Below are positions 1 to 6,929 of a DNA stretch of 24,668 nucleotides, piece after piece (position 1 is the first letter of the stretch; every line of letters begins with the position of its first letter). The notes beneath the pieces are model-generated. The model made no database searches and was not told the origin of the DNA. It saw only the letters and a program-made list of their open reading frames with translations. A program made the position numbers and the translations under genes. The DNA comes from a virus: IMG/VR virus record IMGVR_UViG_3300008267_010481, positions 1 to 24,668 of that record, one strand, 5' to 3'.

Positions 1-1
1 T

Positions 2-304
2 CTTATTGATGAAGGTGCTCAACTGGGAGTTTCAACCCGTGGAATGGGATCTCTCAAGGCCAAGAATGGCTTTCAAGAAGTCCAAGAAGACTTTATGTTG
101 GCTGCAATCGACATTGTTGCAGACCCATCTGCTCCAAATGCTTTCGTCAACGGAATCATGGAAGGAAAAGAATGGGTGTTTAGCAACGGTCTATGGTCTG
201 AAAGAGATTTGATGAATGCTAGAAATTTCATCAAAAAAACTCCTTCAAAGAAGTTAGAAAAAAATATCATCAAGATATTTGAACAACACTTTAGAAATCT
301 CTAA
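2..304 (+). CDS. 21: Prohead core protease gp21, C-terminal part (5' end outside window)
   Basis: This is the last 100 residues of a T4 gp21-type prohead protease, entering the window in frame at base 2 and ending with TAA at 302-304. Gp21 is a serine protease packed in the prohead core; it degrades the scaffold and trims capsid proteins before DNA packaging. The fragment opens with LGVSTRGMGSL, matching the GVSSRG block of T4 gp21 that carries the catalytic serine; here that serine is encoded at 32-34. It is followed by a conserved stretch containing DIVADPSAPNAFVNG. The position directly before the scaffold and capsid genes is the canonical one. The histidine half of the active site lies upstream of the window. 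An internal ATG at 44 would drop the catalytic serine and is not the start. Confidence 0.92.
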   Translation, partial: LIDEGAQLGVSTRGMGSLKAKNGFQEVQEDFMLAAIDIVADPSAPNAFVNGIMEGKEWVFSNGLWSERDLMNARNFIKKTPSKKLEKNIIKIFEQHFRNL

Positions 305-308
305 TAAC

Positions 309-1307
309 ATGTTTGACGAATATACCAACAAAATTTTAATGGAAGCCCTGAACGAGGATGCCGCACCCGGTCTTCCTCCTGTTGGTATGAATCGGTCTTA
401 TCGGCGCACAGCTCCAAAGGCCACCCAATACAAGAGGCAGACAAGCGTTCCTCAATATCTTACGAGAACCCCAAGAGAAAAGTCTCCGGGAATGTGGTAC
501 GGAACCGACACAAGCAAGCCAACTGAATTGGGGGCAATGTACATGCCGGGGCCAGATGCTTATGCTGACCCCAGAACACAAGTTGCTTATGGTAAGTATA
601 AGCAAATGGTTGATCCAATGGTGGATTATGCATTTGGAATGTTCGGTGGAATTCCTGGTCAGATCATAGGACAGGGAGCAAACCAATTTACCAAGAATGC
701 TATTGATAGAATTACACAGAGACAAACACAAATTTCTTCAAAAAATAAAATGTTTGGAGACATTATCCAAAATTTTGCCCCAGCTTTTGCTTCAAAGCTT
801 GTGAATGCTGCAATACAAAATCCAGTAACCATGTATGCTACAAAGCAGATGGTCAAGGCAGATCTTGCAAATCAATATCTCGGTGCTGGGCCAATGAGCG
901 ACGATAACTTTGATAGAATTTCTATGGAGCTTGGTTTAAATGACTCCGAGGCTGAAGTTGCAAAAACTTATGCAGATATGGTAAAGAAGCAAATACCAGT
1001 TATAGGAAACACTGAGGATAGTGCAATTTCAAATGCATTGTCTGCTGCAGAAATTCGCATAGGGGCTCCAAGTTTTCCAAGTTCATCAACTACAAGTAAG
1101 CCAAAAGTTCAAGATCCAATCATGAAAGCTTTAAGCGATAAAATTCCAGATTTGGTAAAAATGGGAATAGATCCTTTGGATTGGACAACGAAGCTTCTTG
1201 GAGCAGATGAGGCAGCAGCTTCAATGGAAAATATGCCAAATAGAGCAAGATCAGTCAAATCAGCCGGTGGCTACCTAATTCCAGGTCAGCAAAAAGGCAT
1301 TTATTAA
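309..1307 (+). CDS. Uncharacterised protein between protease and scaffold genes, candidate prohead/internal head protein
   Basis: A 332-residue protein that I do not recognise. I chose ATG 309, four bases after the gp21 stop; a TTG at 279 in the same frame would add ten residues and overlap gp21. Neither start has a clear Shine-Dalgarno. The N-terminus MFDEYTNKILMEALNEDAAP contains LME and LNE, both fitting the (L/I)xE rule for gp21 cleavage. Residues 20-100 are rich in Pro, Gly, Arg and Tyr. Then comes a Gly-rich helical-looking segment (GMFGGIPGQIIGQG) and a mixed C-terminal half with a Ser/Thr/Pro linker near residues 255-265. There is no signal peptide or enzyme motif. T4 has no gene at this place. 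The context suggests a core or internal head protein; this is inference from position and candidate cleavage sites only. Confidence 0.75.
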   Translation: MFDEYTNKILMEALNEDAAPGLPPVGMNRSYRRTAPKATQYKRQTSVPQYLTRTPREKSPGMWYGTDTSKPTELGAMYMPGPDAYADPRTQVAYGKYKQMVDPMVDYAFGMFGGIPGQIIGQGANQFTKNAIDRITQRQTQISSKNKMFGDIIQNFAPAFASKLVNAAIQNPVTMYATKQMVKADLANQYLGAGPMSDDNFDRISMELGLNDSEAEVAKTYADMVKKQIPVIGNTEDSAISNALSAAEIRIGAPSFPSSSTTSKPKVQDPIMKALSDKIPDLVKMGIDPLDWTTKLLGADEAAASMENMPNRARSVKSAGGYLIPGQQKGIY

Positions 1308-1309
1308 AT

Positions 1310-1317
1310 ACTAAATA
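1310..1317 (+). promoter_or_regulatory. Weak late-promoter-like box before gene 22
   Basis: ACTAAATA matches the T4 late consensus TATAAATA at six of eight positions and is followed by ATT, like the better box before gene 23. It lies 24 bases before the gene 22 ATG, almost the same distance as the gene 23 box from its start. The region is AT-rich, so chance is a real alternative. Confidence 0.3.
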
Positions 1318-1341
1318 ATTTAAGTCTAAGGATTACTAAAA

Positions 1342-2358
1342 ATGAAGAAGAATTTAAAAGAACAACAACAACCAATGATTCCTATGCCTGTCAATGGCGT
1401 TTCATTTACACCAGATGGTAAGACGGACACAATTCCGTCACCTGTTGTAACTGCAAACAACTTTGCCAAGGCCCAGGTTCCAACCCCAGTCGCAGCCATG
1501 GCCGGTGCATTTCCTCCAAATATGAGAGCTCCCGTTTCAACAGAAAACGAAGAAGCTGATGAAATGGAAGATGAGACCGAGGAAGACGAAGATACCGACG
1601 TTACCGAAGTCGATGAAGCTGCCACAGAACAATTCAGAAATGCTTTGATCGCTTTGCTCGGAGAGAATGTTTCATCCGAAGCCATTGCTCAACTCGAAGG
1701 AATTTTTGAAGCAGCCGTAAACGACAAGGTTACAAATCAAGTTAGCGGCCTAGTTGCCCAATTGGATGAAAATGTCCAAACTTACTTGAACGATGTAACC
1801 AACGGATTGGTCGAGAAAGTCGATGACTATCTTGATTACGTTGTCGAAGAATGGATGCAAGAGAACACAGTTGCAGTCGAACAAGGCATCAAGACCCAAA
1901 TTGCTGAAAACTTCATCAATGGTCTCAAGAACCTCTTCGAGAACCACTACATCGATGTTCCAAGCGACAAGTATAATGCTCTTGATGAGCTTTATGCCCA
2001 AAACAGAGCTTTGGAACAAAGCCTAAACGGCACAATCAATGAAAACATGAACCTCAAGAAGGAACTCATGCTCAACGAGTGCGCCACGGTCTTCGTTTCC
2101 GAGAGCCGCGATTTAGCCGATACCCAAGTTTCCAAGCTTCAATCTTTGATGGAAAACGTAACTTTCAATTCAGTTGAAGAATATCAACAAAAATTGTATG
2201 CCATCAAAAACAATTACTTGAATTCGCAAGCTCAATACAACAGACCAGCTCCTCAACAAATCAATGAGGAAATGACCTTTTCGCCAGTTAAAAACGTAGA
2301 AAACACAAGCGTTGATACCTACGTCAGCGCAATCGCAAAACTTAACAAAAAGATATAA
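1342..2358 (+). CDS. 22: Prohead core scaffold protein gp22
   Basis: The 338-residue protein is the main scaffold of the prohead core, around which the capsid shell assembles and which gp21 later degrades. Residues from about 100 onward align by eye with T4 gp22: a SSEAIAQLEGIFEAAV block, a YVVEEWMQENTVAVEQGIK block (T4: HLAKEWLAENK, AVDKGIK), then NLKKELMLNECATVFVSES and a C-terminal VSAIAKLNKK. Most of it is predicted helical and acidic. It is longer than T4 gp22 (269 residues) because of an N-terminal extension: a Gln/Pro-rich start and a strongly acidic run near residues 70-95. Several (L/I)xE sites for gp21 are visible, such as LDE, LNE, LME and INE. AAGGA about 10 bases before the ATG is a usable ribosome-binding site. 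Confidence 0.93.
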   Translation: MKKNLKEQQQPMIPMPVNGVSFTPDGKTDTIPSPVVTANNFAKAQVPTPVAAMAGAFPPNMRAPVSTENEEADEMEDETEEDEDTDVTEVDEAATEQFRNALIALLGENVSSEAIAQLEGIFEAAVNDKVTNQVSGLVAQLDENVQTYLNDVTNGLVEKVDDYLDYVVEEWMQENTVAVEQGIKTQIAENFINGLKNLFENHYIDVPSDKYNALDELYAQNRALEQSLNGTINENMNLKKELMLNECATVFVSESRDLADTQVSKLQSLMENVTFNSVEEYQQKLYAIKNNYLNSQAQYNRPAPQQINEEMTFSPVKNVENTSVDTYVSAIAKLNKKI

Positions 2359-2369
2359 TTTAACAAAAT

Positions 2370-2377
2370 TATAAATA
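2370..2377 (+). promoter_or_regulatory. T4-type late promoter of the major capsid gene
   Basis: TATAAATA is a perfect match to the T4 late promoter box recognised by gp55-bearing RNA polymerase. It sits 25 bases before the gene 23 ATG, leaving a short leader that contains the ribosome-binding site AGGAGA at 2387-2392. A gp55 homologue is encoded at 17211, so the matching factor is present. Confidence 0.82.
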
Positions 2378-2402
2378 ATTTTACTTAGGAGATTTTACTC
2401 AA

Positions 2403-3464
2403 ATGAACTTTCAAGACAACACACCATATGATATCTTAACAGAGAAGTGGAATCCCGTGCTTGATCACGGTGCTCTTCCAAGCATCTCTGATGACTACCG
2501 TAAGAAGGTCACAGCCGTCCTTCTTGAAAACCAAGAACAAGCCATCCGCGCCCAACACCTGACCGAAGACATGTCTTCGAACAACTTGGGCATGCCTACA
2601 AGCTTCACCAACACCGGTGCAGTTTCTGGCTATGATCCTGTTCTCATCAGCCTCGTTCGTCGTTCCATGCCAAACCTCATGGCCTACGACATCTGCGGCG
2701 TTCAACCAATGACAGCCCCAACCGGCCTCATCTTCGCAATGCGCGCTAACTACGGTGGCAACACCTACGGTAGCACCGCTAACTACCGCGAAGCTATGTT
2801 CCAAGAAGCTCAACCACAATACGGTGGCTCTGGATACACATTGGCTGCTGCTGATAAGGGCTCCAATGGCCAATACGGTCTCTGCGGATCTTGCGGTGGT
2901 ACAAGCGGAAACCCATTCTTGCTCCGTGCAGGTGGTGCCGCTAACTTCAGCACATTCCGTGGCCTGTTGACAAGCACAGGTGAAGCTCTTGGTTCGCCAA
3001 CAACCTTCAACCAAATGGCTTTCTCCATCGACCGCGTTGCCGTCCAAGCTCGTACACGTGCTCTGTCCAGCAACTACACCGTCGAATTGGCACAAGACCT
3101 CAAGGCAGTTCACGGATTGGATGCCGAAGCCGAACTCGCAAACCTCCTCAGCACAGAAATTCTTGCTGAAATCAACCGCGAGATCGTTCGTACCATCTAC
3201 TACGTTGCTCGCAGAGGTTCGGTCCAAGGCGACCTTTCCACCGCTGCTGGTGGCGTCTACGATCTTGACCAAGACTCTGACGGTCGTTGGTCTGCCGAGC
3301 GCTTCCGTGGCCTCACCTTCCAAATCGAGCGTGAGTGCAACGCAATCGCCAAGGAAACCCGCCGTGGTAAGGGCAACTTCATCATCTGCGATAGCGATAC
3401 CGCAGCAGCCCTCGCCATGTCTGGCTTCATGAGCCTCAGCCCAGCAATTGCTCCTGTGCAGTAG
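2403..3464 (+). CDS. 23: Major capsid protein gp23, N-terminal three quarters; reading frame broken before the C-terminus
   Basis: Gp23 forms the hexamers of the T4-type capsid shell. The start is set by AGGAGA 11 bases upstream. The first 353 residues look like gp23: ILTEKWNPVLDHG, NLMAYDICGVQPMTAPTG, VELAQDLKAVHGLDAEAEL, EINREIVRTIYYVARRGS, then RGKGNFIICDSDTAAALAMS. The frame ends at TAG 3462-3464 shortly after SLSPAIA. The expected continuation (in T4 some 90 residues including an ADYYxVGYKG-like block and the AGxYYAPYVPL block) is absent, and the final domain continues in another frame (see next entry). Codon use is distinctive, with many C-ending codons: 30 of 60 bases are G/C at 2521-2580, far above the glycan island. 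A broken capsid gene cannot serve a viable phage, so this is either an assembly error or a defective variant. Confidence 0.88.
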   Translation: MNFQDNTPYDILTEKWNPVLDHGALPSISDDYRKKVTAVLLENQEQAIRAQHLTEDMSSNNLGMPTSFTNTGAVSGYDPVLISLVRRSMPNLMAYDICGVQPMTAPTGLIFAMRANYGGNTYGSTANYREAMFQEAQPQYGGSGYTLAAADKGSNGQYGLCGSCGGTSGNPFLLRAGGAANFSTFRGLLTSTGEALGSPTTFNQMAFSIDRVAVQARTRALSSNYTVELAQDLKAVHGLDAEAELANLLSTEILAEINREIVRTIYYVARRGSVQGDLSTAAGGVYDLDQDSDGRWSAERFRGLTFQIERECNAIAKETRRGKGNFIICDSDTAAALAMSGFMSLSPAIAPVQ

Positions 3465-3631
3465 ATCCAAATACGTTCCAACCACGTATTGCATTCAAGA
3501 CCCGTTACGGCGTTGTGGCTAACCCATACGTCCTCAACGGTACAACACCAGACGGTGAAGCTCTCACCCAAGGCTTGAACCAATACTACCGTATCACTCA
3601 AGTAACACACCTCCACGGCAACACCATCTAA
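3455..3631 (+). pseudogene. 23: Out-of-frame C-terminal remnant of gp23
   Basis: In the frame starting at 3455 the translation runs CAVDPNTFQPRIAFKTRYG and on to the end at TAA 3629-3631. This is the typical gp23 C-terminal block (T4: DPKNFQPVMGFKTRYG). It has no start codon of its own and belongs to the gene that begins at 2403, offset by one frame. The junction lies within about 3445-3458. Restoring the frame needs a missing stretch of length 1 modulo 3. Compared with other gp23 proteins about 75 to 90 codons appear to be lost. Confidence 0.85.
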
Positions 3632-3655
3632 TAGGTGACCGTGTGTAAGAACACG

Positions 3656-3690
3656 AAGACCTCCCGAGAAATCGGGAGGTCTTTCATTTT
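3656..3690 (+). terminator. Rho-independent-type terminator after the capsid gene
   Basis: A perfect 12-base-pair stem, AAGACCTCCCGA (3656-3667) against TCGGGAGGTCTT (3672-3683), closes a GAAA tetraloop and is followed by TTTCATTTT. It lies 25 bases after the gp23 stop and before the next gene, so it should end the head-gene transcript. Confidence 0.9.
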
Positions 3691-3692
3691 AC

Positions 3693-3700
3693 CATAAATA
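3693..3700 (+). promoter_or_regulatory. Late-promoter-like box directly before the tail tube gene
   Basis: CATAAATA matches the late consensus TATAAATA at seven of eight positions. Only five bases (TTTTT) separate it from the ATG at 3706, so a transcript started at the usual distance would begin at or next to the start codon. It follows the terminator at once, which fits a new late transcription unit. Confidence 0.5.
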
Positions 3701-3705
3701 TTTTT

Positions 3706-4251
3706 ATGTCCAGCAATCCCTGCCAAGATAACATCAATAACCTTTACGGAAATTATTTTAGTTTCATAATTGACCGTGGAACGGACAAATTGGAACTAAT
3801 GGTTCAGAAGGCAAATCTTCCGGGACTTACCGTTCCAGAACAAGCCCAACCAACAATATTGGGAACCACTATTCCCGTTCCAACCATGACCGTACAGTTT
3901 GAACAATTAAATGTTGAATTTTTGGTTGACAGCAATTTGGCAAACTGGAAGAGCATTTATTCGTGGATTCGTGACATAACAAATATTCAAAATGCAGATG
4001 ACTATGATCTGCAATATCGATACTGGCACCATACTGCTTCTTTGATATTGCATCCAACAATTGGTTGTGATACTCCAAACCCGGTCCTTACTGTACAATT
4101 TAATAATATTATTCCGGTAAGATTATCTGGATTGGTATTCCAGGCTGACGTTGGAGACGCCCCAATATTAAAAGCCACCTGCGTTTTTAAATATTCGTAC
4201 TATGAACTTGAACCAGATGCACCAAGTTCCTTGGGTGCCTCTTACGGTTAA
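3706..4251 (+). CDS. Tail tube family (gp19-like) virion protein
   Basis: A 181-residue protein resembling the gp19-like tail tube family of T4-type phages: an opening strand NYFSFIIDRG, the characteristic VQKANLPGLTVPEQ, then TIPVPTMTVQFEQLNVEFLVD and ANWKSIYSWI, and a C-terminal strand LKATCVFKYSYYELE. This layout (strand, NLPG loop, wide beta-sheet, NWxxIYxWI helix) is typical of tube and tube-like proteins that stack as hexameric rings. It may be the main tube protein or a paralogue; in T4, gene 19 is elsewhere and cyanophages carry tail gene 3 near this place. No Shine-Dalgarno precedes the ATG, matching the idea of a leaderless late mRNA. Its TAA stop shares the palindrome TTAA with the stop of the opposing gene. 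Confidence 0.65.
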   Translation: MSSNPCQDNINNLYGNYFSFIIDRGTDKLELMVQKANLPGLTVPEQAQPTILGTTIPVPTMTVQFEQLNVEFLVDSNLANWKSIYSWIRDITNIQNADDYDLQYRYWHHTASLILHPTIGCDTPNPVLTVQFNNIIPVRLSGLVFQADVGDAPILKATCVFKYSYYELEPDAPSSLGASYG

Positions 4252-4907
4252 ATATAGTCTTCAGGATTATCAGACCAGCTCTCCGGATCCTCCGGGGGGC
4301 TGTCTGGTTTATAAGGCAGTTTCCTGCCCTCTGGTTTGGCTTTATTGCGCTTTCTTTTGGCTGGCTTGGGTTCGGGCTCCTCTTCAGCAAGAGGCTCTAT
4401 AAACGAATCTGACTCGTTTTCCTCCCCATCATCTTCCAATTCGGTTAAAATTTCTACGCCTTCAAAATTTTCAATAAGTTCATTTACAAAATCAACAAAA
4501 TCTTCATTATTGAAAAGATCATTTAAAAGTTTTAATCCGCTTTCTACGGATTCGTGTCCTTCTGGCATTGAACTTATAATTGTCGATGGATCGTTTTGCA
4601 TGGCCATAAAATAAATTTCATACATCTTTTCAAGATCTAATGCTGGTTGGCCAATATAAAGAATTGCTGTTCTTGAAATTGAAATTTCGTATCCTTTTAT
4701 GCTTGACAGATAATTTGTTAATTTAACATATTCAACAATATTACCATCGGGATCTTTACTGTTGTAAAGTTCCATCTTTGCAGGCAGTTTGATTGTTATT
4801 TTGTCGGGCATTGCTTCGCATACCATTCCAATGAGTTCTTCACCGGTGATAAGCTTTACAACTCTAAGTACGCCCGAGAATGAATTCTCAGGAAGTGAAT
4901 CGGACAT
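4248..4907 (-). CDS. Sm-like N-terminal domain protein with acidic/basic tail
   Basis: A 219-residue protein. Residues about 10-90 look like an Sm/Lsm-type small beta-barrel: VLRVVKLITGEELIGMV is the classic first strands with the conserved Gly-Glu turn, followed by ITIKLPAKMELYN and a closing ISRTAILYIGQP strand. Related short proteins occur in T4-like marine phages. The C-terminal half is different: an acidic stretch near residues 145-175, a Lys/Arg cluster (KPAKRKRNKAKPEGRK) and a Pro/Asp/Ser-rich end. Sm-like domains usually bind RNA as rings; here an RNA role is inference. GGAGG eight bases before the ATG is a strong ribosome-binding site. It follows uvsW by 21 bases on the same strand and converges on the tail tube gene. 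Confidence 0.6.
   Translation of the reverse strand: MSDSLPENSFSGVLRVVKLITGEELIGMVCEAMPDKITIKLPAKMELYNSKDPDGNIVEYVKLTNYLSSIKGYEISISRTAILYIGQPALDLEKMYEIYFMAMQNDPSTIISSMPEGHESVESGLKLLNDLFNNEDFVDFVNELIENFEGVEILTELEDDGEENESDSFIEPLAEEEPEPKPAKRKRNKAKPEGRKLPYKPDSPPEDPESWSDNPEDYI
4271..4310 (+). terminator. Direction-biased hairpin ending the tail tube transcript
   Basis: On plus-strand RNA, CAGAC (4271-4275), one bulged C and AGCTCTCCGG (4277-4286) pair with CCGGGGGGCT (4292-4301) and GTCTG (4302-4306), with loop ATCCT, followed by GTTT. Two of the pairs are U-G wobbles, which become A-C mismatches on minus-strand RNA, so the fold favours the plus transcript. It lies 20 bases after the tail tube stop, inside the 3' coding end of the opposing gene. 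The T tract is short, so termination efficiency is uncertain. Confidence 0.5.
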
Positions 4908-4928
4908 ATGTATGTCCTCCCTTCCCTA

Positions 4929-6446
4929 TTATTTATCTTTTGGCAGTTCCATAGACACTATCTTGTAATCAAACTTTTCTTTTTTGTATATCTTCACTCT
5001 TTCTTCAAAATGTTTGAAGACGTGATTTTTGTATGACTTGCTGCAAAGATCATCAACGATGTCAAAAACCTTTAGGGTTTTCTTTTTTGCAGATACACGC
5101 AAGCCTCTACCGATGCTTTGCAGCAAACGGATTACGGATTTAGTAGGTGATGCAAAAATAATATTGTCAAGATTAACAATGTTGATCCCAGCACTAGTAG
5201 TCCCATAGCTGGCCACAAGGATTGCATCTTTTTCCGTGTCGATGACGCGACGGATATATTCTCTTGCGTCTGCATCCGTTTTTCCGTAGATGAGATATAC
5301 TTTTCTATCGCCAGCCGCTGCCTTAATGAGAGCATGCAGGGGCTTCCCCTGTCCTTCGACGTAGTTGAAGAGGACGAGGGTATTTCCCTTGGTGTTGAGT
5401 GCGAGGTCTCGGATGAACTCATTGCGCCTATTATTACTTATTAGCCACTTGATTTCATCTGGATATTTTTGCTTTTTAAGCAATTCTTTTTCTGTTTCAG
5501 TATACTTCAGTAGTATAGCGTCAATGCCAAGCGTGGCAAGCAACCCCTTGTTCATGAGATTCTTGGTCTGTATGAACTGTATTGCTGGACCCAGGATACC
5601 TTCAATGCTTAGACGGTGTGCCTGCGCTTGATCCAGTGTTCCAGTTGTGCCAATGCGAAACCAAGCCTTAGACATTTTTTGACCGATCATGTTTATAGAC
5701 TCAGCTTTGGCTTGATGACATTCATCAAAGATTACTGCATCAAATTGATCAAACCACTCTCTGGGAAGTTTATAAACTGATTGCCACGTAGAAACAATTA
5801 TTTGCTTGTTTGTTTCTTTTTCGGCTCCAGCACTGATTTTGTGTACAAATTTCCTGCAATTCCATTTGGGATCATTCTTTGAATAATCAAAGAAGTCAGA
5901 TTCCATCTGATTTACCAGACCAACTGTCGGGACAAGAATTAATATCTTTTTGTCTGGCTTTATTACGGATAGCACAAAACGGAGCAATACGTATATTATT
6001 AAACTTTTTCCAGATCCTGTCGGGGATATAATCACGCACCGGTGATTGTTTATAGCGTGCATGATCGCTTGTGACTGGTGTGGATGCATCTCTATGCTGT
6101 TCTTTTTTACTGTTACATTCAGTTTCTTGTAGAATGTGTTCAGATCCTCCGGTGCTATGCATATGTCTTTTTTGCTTTCTTTAAAAGCGACAGAGTATTT
6201 TCTTTCGTCAGCAAACTTTTTTAAATAAGTTTTTAGACCCCGAGGAAGTGTGGATGTAAGAATATCATACAGACGAATTTTACCATCCCATATTCTTCTC
6301 TTGAACATGGGCATATATTGGGCACCTGGAACCATAAAGGAAAAATAGTCCCTTAGTTCTTTCTTTATTGCATTGTCTGTTTTGATGTAGTAACGAACTT
6401 CATCATTAGATTCAACTTCAATATCCACATAATATTTAGACCACAC
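4929..6446 (-). CDS. uvsW: UvsW-type ATP-dependent DNA helicase
   Basis: A 505-residue superfamily 2 helicase, matching T4 UvsW (503 residues) along its length. UvsW unwinds R-loops and branched DNA, turns off origin-dependent replication and supports recombination-dependent replication and repair. The N-terminal domain has FKRRIWDGKIRLYD (T4: NPRFRYGNWDGRIRLLD). The helicase core has HPHQSQAI near 121, Walker A SPTGSGKS at 141-148, ILVPTVGLVNQ, DECH at 241-244, TGTTGTL, and a C-terminal LLQSIGRGLR motif VI. The start is GTG at 6446, within the last codons of uvsY; no Shine-Dalgarno is visible, so translational coupling to uvsY is likely. Confidence 0.95.
   Translation of the reverse strand: MWSKYYVDIEVESNDEVRYYIKTDNAIKKELRDYFSFMVPGAQYMPMFKRRIWDGKIRLYDILTSTLPRGLKTYLKKFADERKYSVAFKESKKDICIAPEDLNTFYKKLNVTVKKNSIEMHPHQSQAIMHAINNHRCVIISPTGSGKSLIIYVLLRFVLSVIKPDKKILILVPTVGLVNQMESDFFDYSKNDPKWNCRKFVHKISAGAEKETNKQIIVSTWQSVYKLPREWFDQFDAVIFDECHQAKAESINMIGQKMSKAWFRIGTTGTLDQAQAHRLSIEGILGPAIQFIQTKNLMNKGLLATLGIDAILLKYTETEKELLKKQKYPDEIKWLISNNRRNEFIRDLALNTKGNTLVLFNYVEGQGKPLHALIKAAAGDRKVYLIYGKTDADAREYIRRVIDTEKDAILVASYGTTSAGINIVNLDNIIFASPTKSVIRLLQSIGRGLRVSAKKKTLKVFDIVDDLCSKSYKNHVFKHFEERVKIYKKEKFDYKIVSMELPKDK
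4930..4937 (-). promoter_or_regulatory. Late-promoter-like box before the Sm-like gene
   Basis: Read on the minus strand, GATAAATA matches the late consensus TATAAATA at seven of eight positions. It sits 22 bases before the ATG with GGAGG between, a layout close to that of gene 23. It overlaps the last codons and stop of uvsW (Asp-Lys-stop), which could produce this string by chance. Confidence 0.35.
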
Positions 6447-6873
6447 CGTTCATCATTTTATGCCACTCAATAGCAGACTTTATGTTAAAATTTCTATTGT
6501 TGAGTGATCGTAAAAACTCCTCTACCATTTTGAGTTTTACTTCACTGACAGCAATTTTTGATTTAAGTTCAATTACTTTTGGGTCAGCTTCTACAAATTG
6601 CTCAACATCACTTTTCAACAAAGTGAGATCTGAGGGTTCTTCTTCCCAACTGTCAAGTTCTTCCTTGGAGGCTTTCCCCGTATAAATTTTCCACTTGCGC
6701 AATTTTAAAATTGCCAAGTCGTGCTGTTGTTTTGTCAAAAGTAATTTGACATCTGATAAAATTGTAAGATACTTCGAGTGTATTTGAGGTATCTTAAGAG
6801 ACTCAACACCTAACTCTGTAGAGTCTATTTGAGAGTCTTTAGTAATAAGTTCTTTAAGGTTCTCTAGATTCAT
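6436..6873 (-). CDS. uvsY: UvsY recombination mediator protein
   Basis: A 145-residue protein matching T4 UvsY (137 residues), the mediator that loads UvsX recombinase onto ssDNA coated with gp32. The N-terminus MNLENLKELITKDSQIDSTEL parallels T4 MRLEDLQEELKKDVFIDSTKL, and the C-terminus LNNRNFNIKSAIEWHKM parallels T4 IKSRGFAIKHIQDMRAF. The middle is helical and charged, with RKWKIYTGKAS matching the T4 RLDYYSGRG segment. It is the first gene of the leftward unit and overlaps uvsW by 11 bases. The ATG is preceded only by AAAAG, so no strong ribosome-binding site is seen. The uvsX gene is not in the window. Confidence 0.92.
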   Translation of the reverse strand: MNLENLKELITKDSQIDSTELGVESLKIPQIHSKYLTILSDVKLLLTKQQHDLAILKLRKWKIYTGKASKEELDSWEEEPSDLTLLKSDVEQFVEADPKVIELKSKIAVSEVKLKMVEEFLRSLNNRNFNIKSAIEWHKMMNGVV

Positions 6874-6887
6874 CTTTTATAGATTAC

Positions 6888-6914
6888 TCTATAGTATACT
6901 TTAGATAATGTCAA
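6888..6914 (-). promoter_or_regulatory. Leftward promoter candidate for uvsY-uvsW
   Basis: Reading leftward, TTGACA (6914-6909) is a perfect -35 element and is followed after 15 bases by TATAGA (6893-6888). The spacer is shorter than the 16 to 18 bases usual for sigma-70 and the -10 is imperfect, so strength is uncertain. It would give a short leader for uvsY. Confidence 0.4.
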
Positions 6915-6929
6915 ATAAATATATTTGAC
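6910..6929. repeat. Perfect inverted repeat between the divergent promoters
   Basis: GTCAAATA (6910-6917), AATA, TATTTGAC (6922-6929) is a perfect 8+8 inverted repeat with a 4-base centre. Each arm contains the -35 element of one of the two divergent promoters. A dimeric regulator bound here could cover both -35 boxes at once. The symmetry may also be a by-product of two back-to-back TTGAC elements. Confidence 0.8.

Noticed and set aside
336-731. 131-residue minus-strand frame opposite the gene between 21 and 22
   Set aside because: It has no ribosome-binding site and a Cys/Ser-rich translation without family features. The plus-strand frame is collinear with the head genes.
2980-3432. 150-residue plus-strand frame inside gene 23
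   Set aside because: It lies in a shifted frame of gp23, with a Ser/Thr/Pro-rich translation typical of an off-frame reading.
3462-3464. Programmed frameshift at the end of gene 23
   Set aside because: I see no slippery heptamer with a following structure, and a frameshift would not restore the missing internal segment. A deletion explains both the loss and the frame change.
2436-3494. 352-residue open frame on the minus strand opposite gene 23
   Set aside because: It is the mirror of a strongly codon-biased capsid gene. Its product is low-complexity (Val, Ala, Cys, Glu-rich), has no family resemblance and no ribosome-binding context.
4248-6873. Capsid vertex gene 24 next to gene 23
   Set aside because: No gp24-like protein is encoded after gene 23; the following genes are tail tube-like, Sm-like, uvsW and uvsY.
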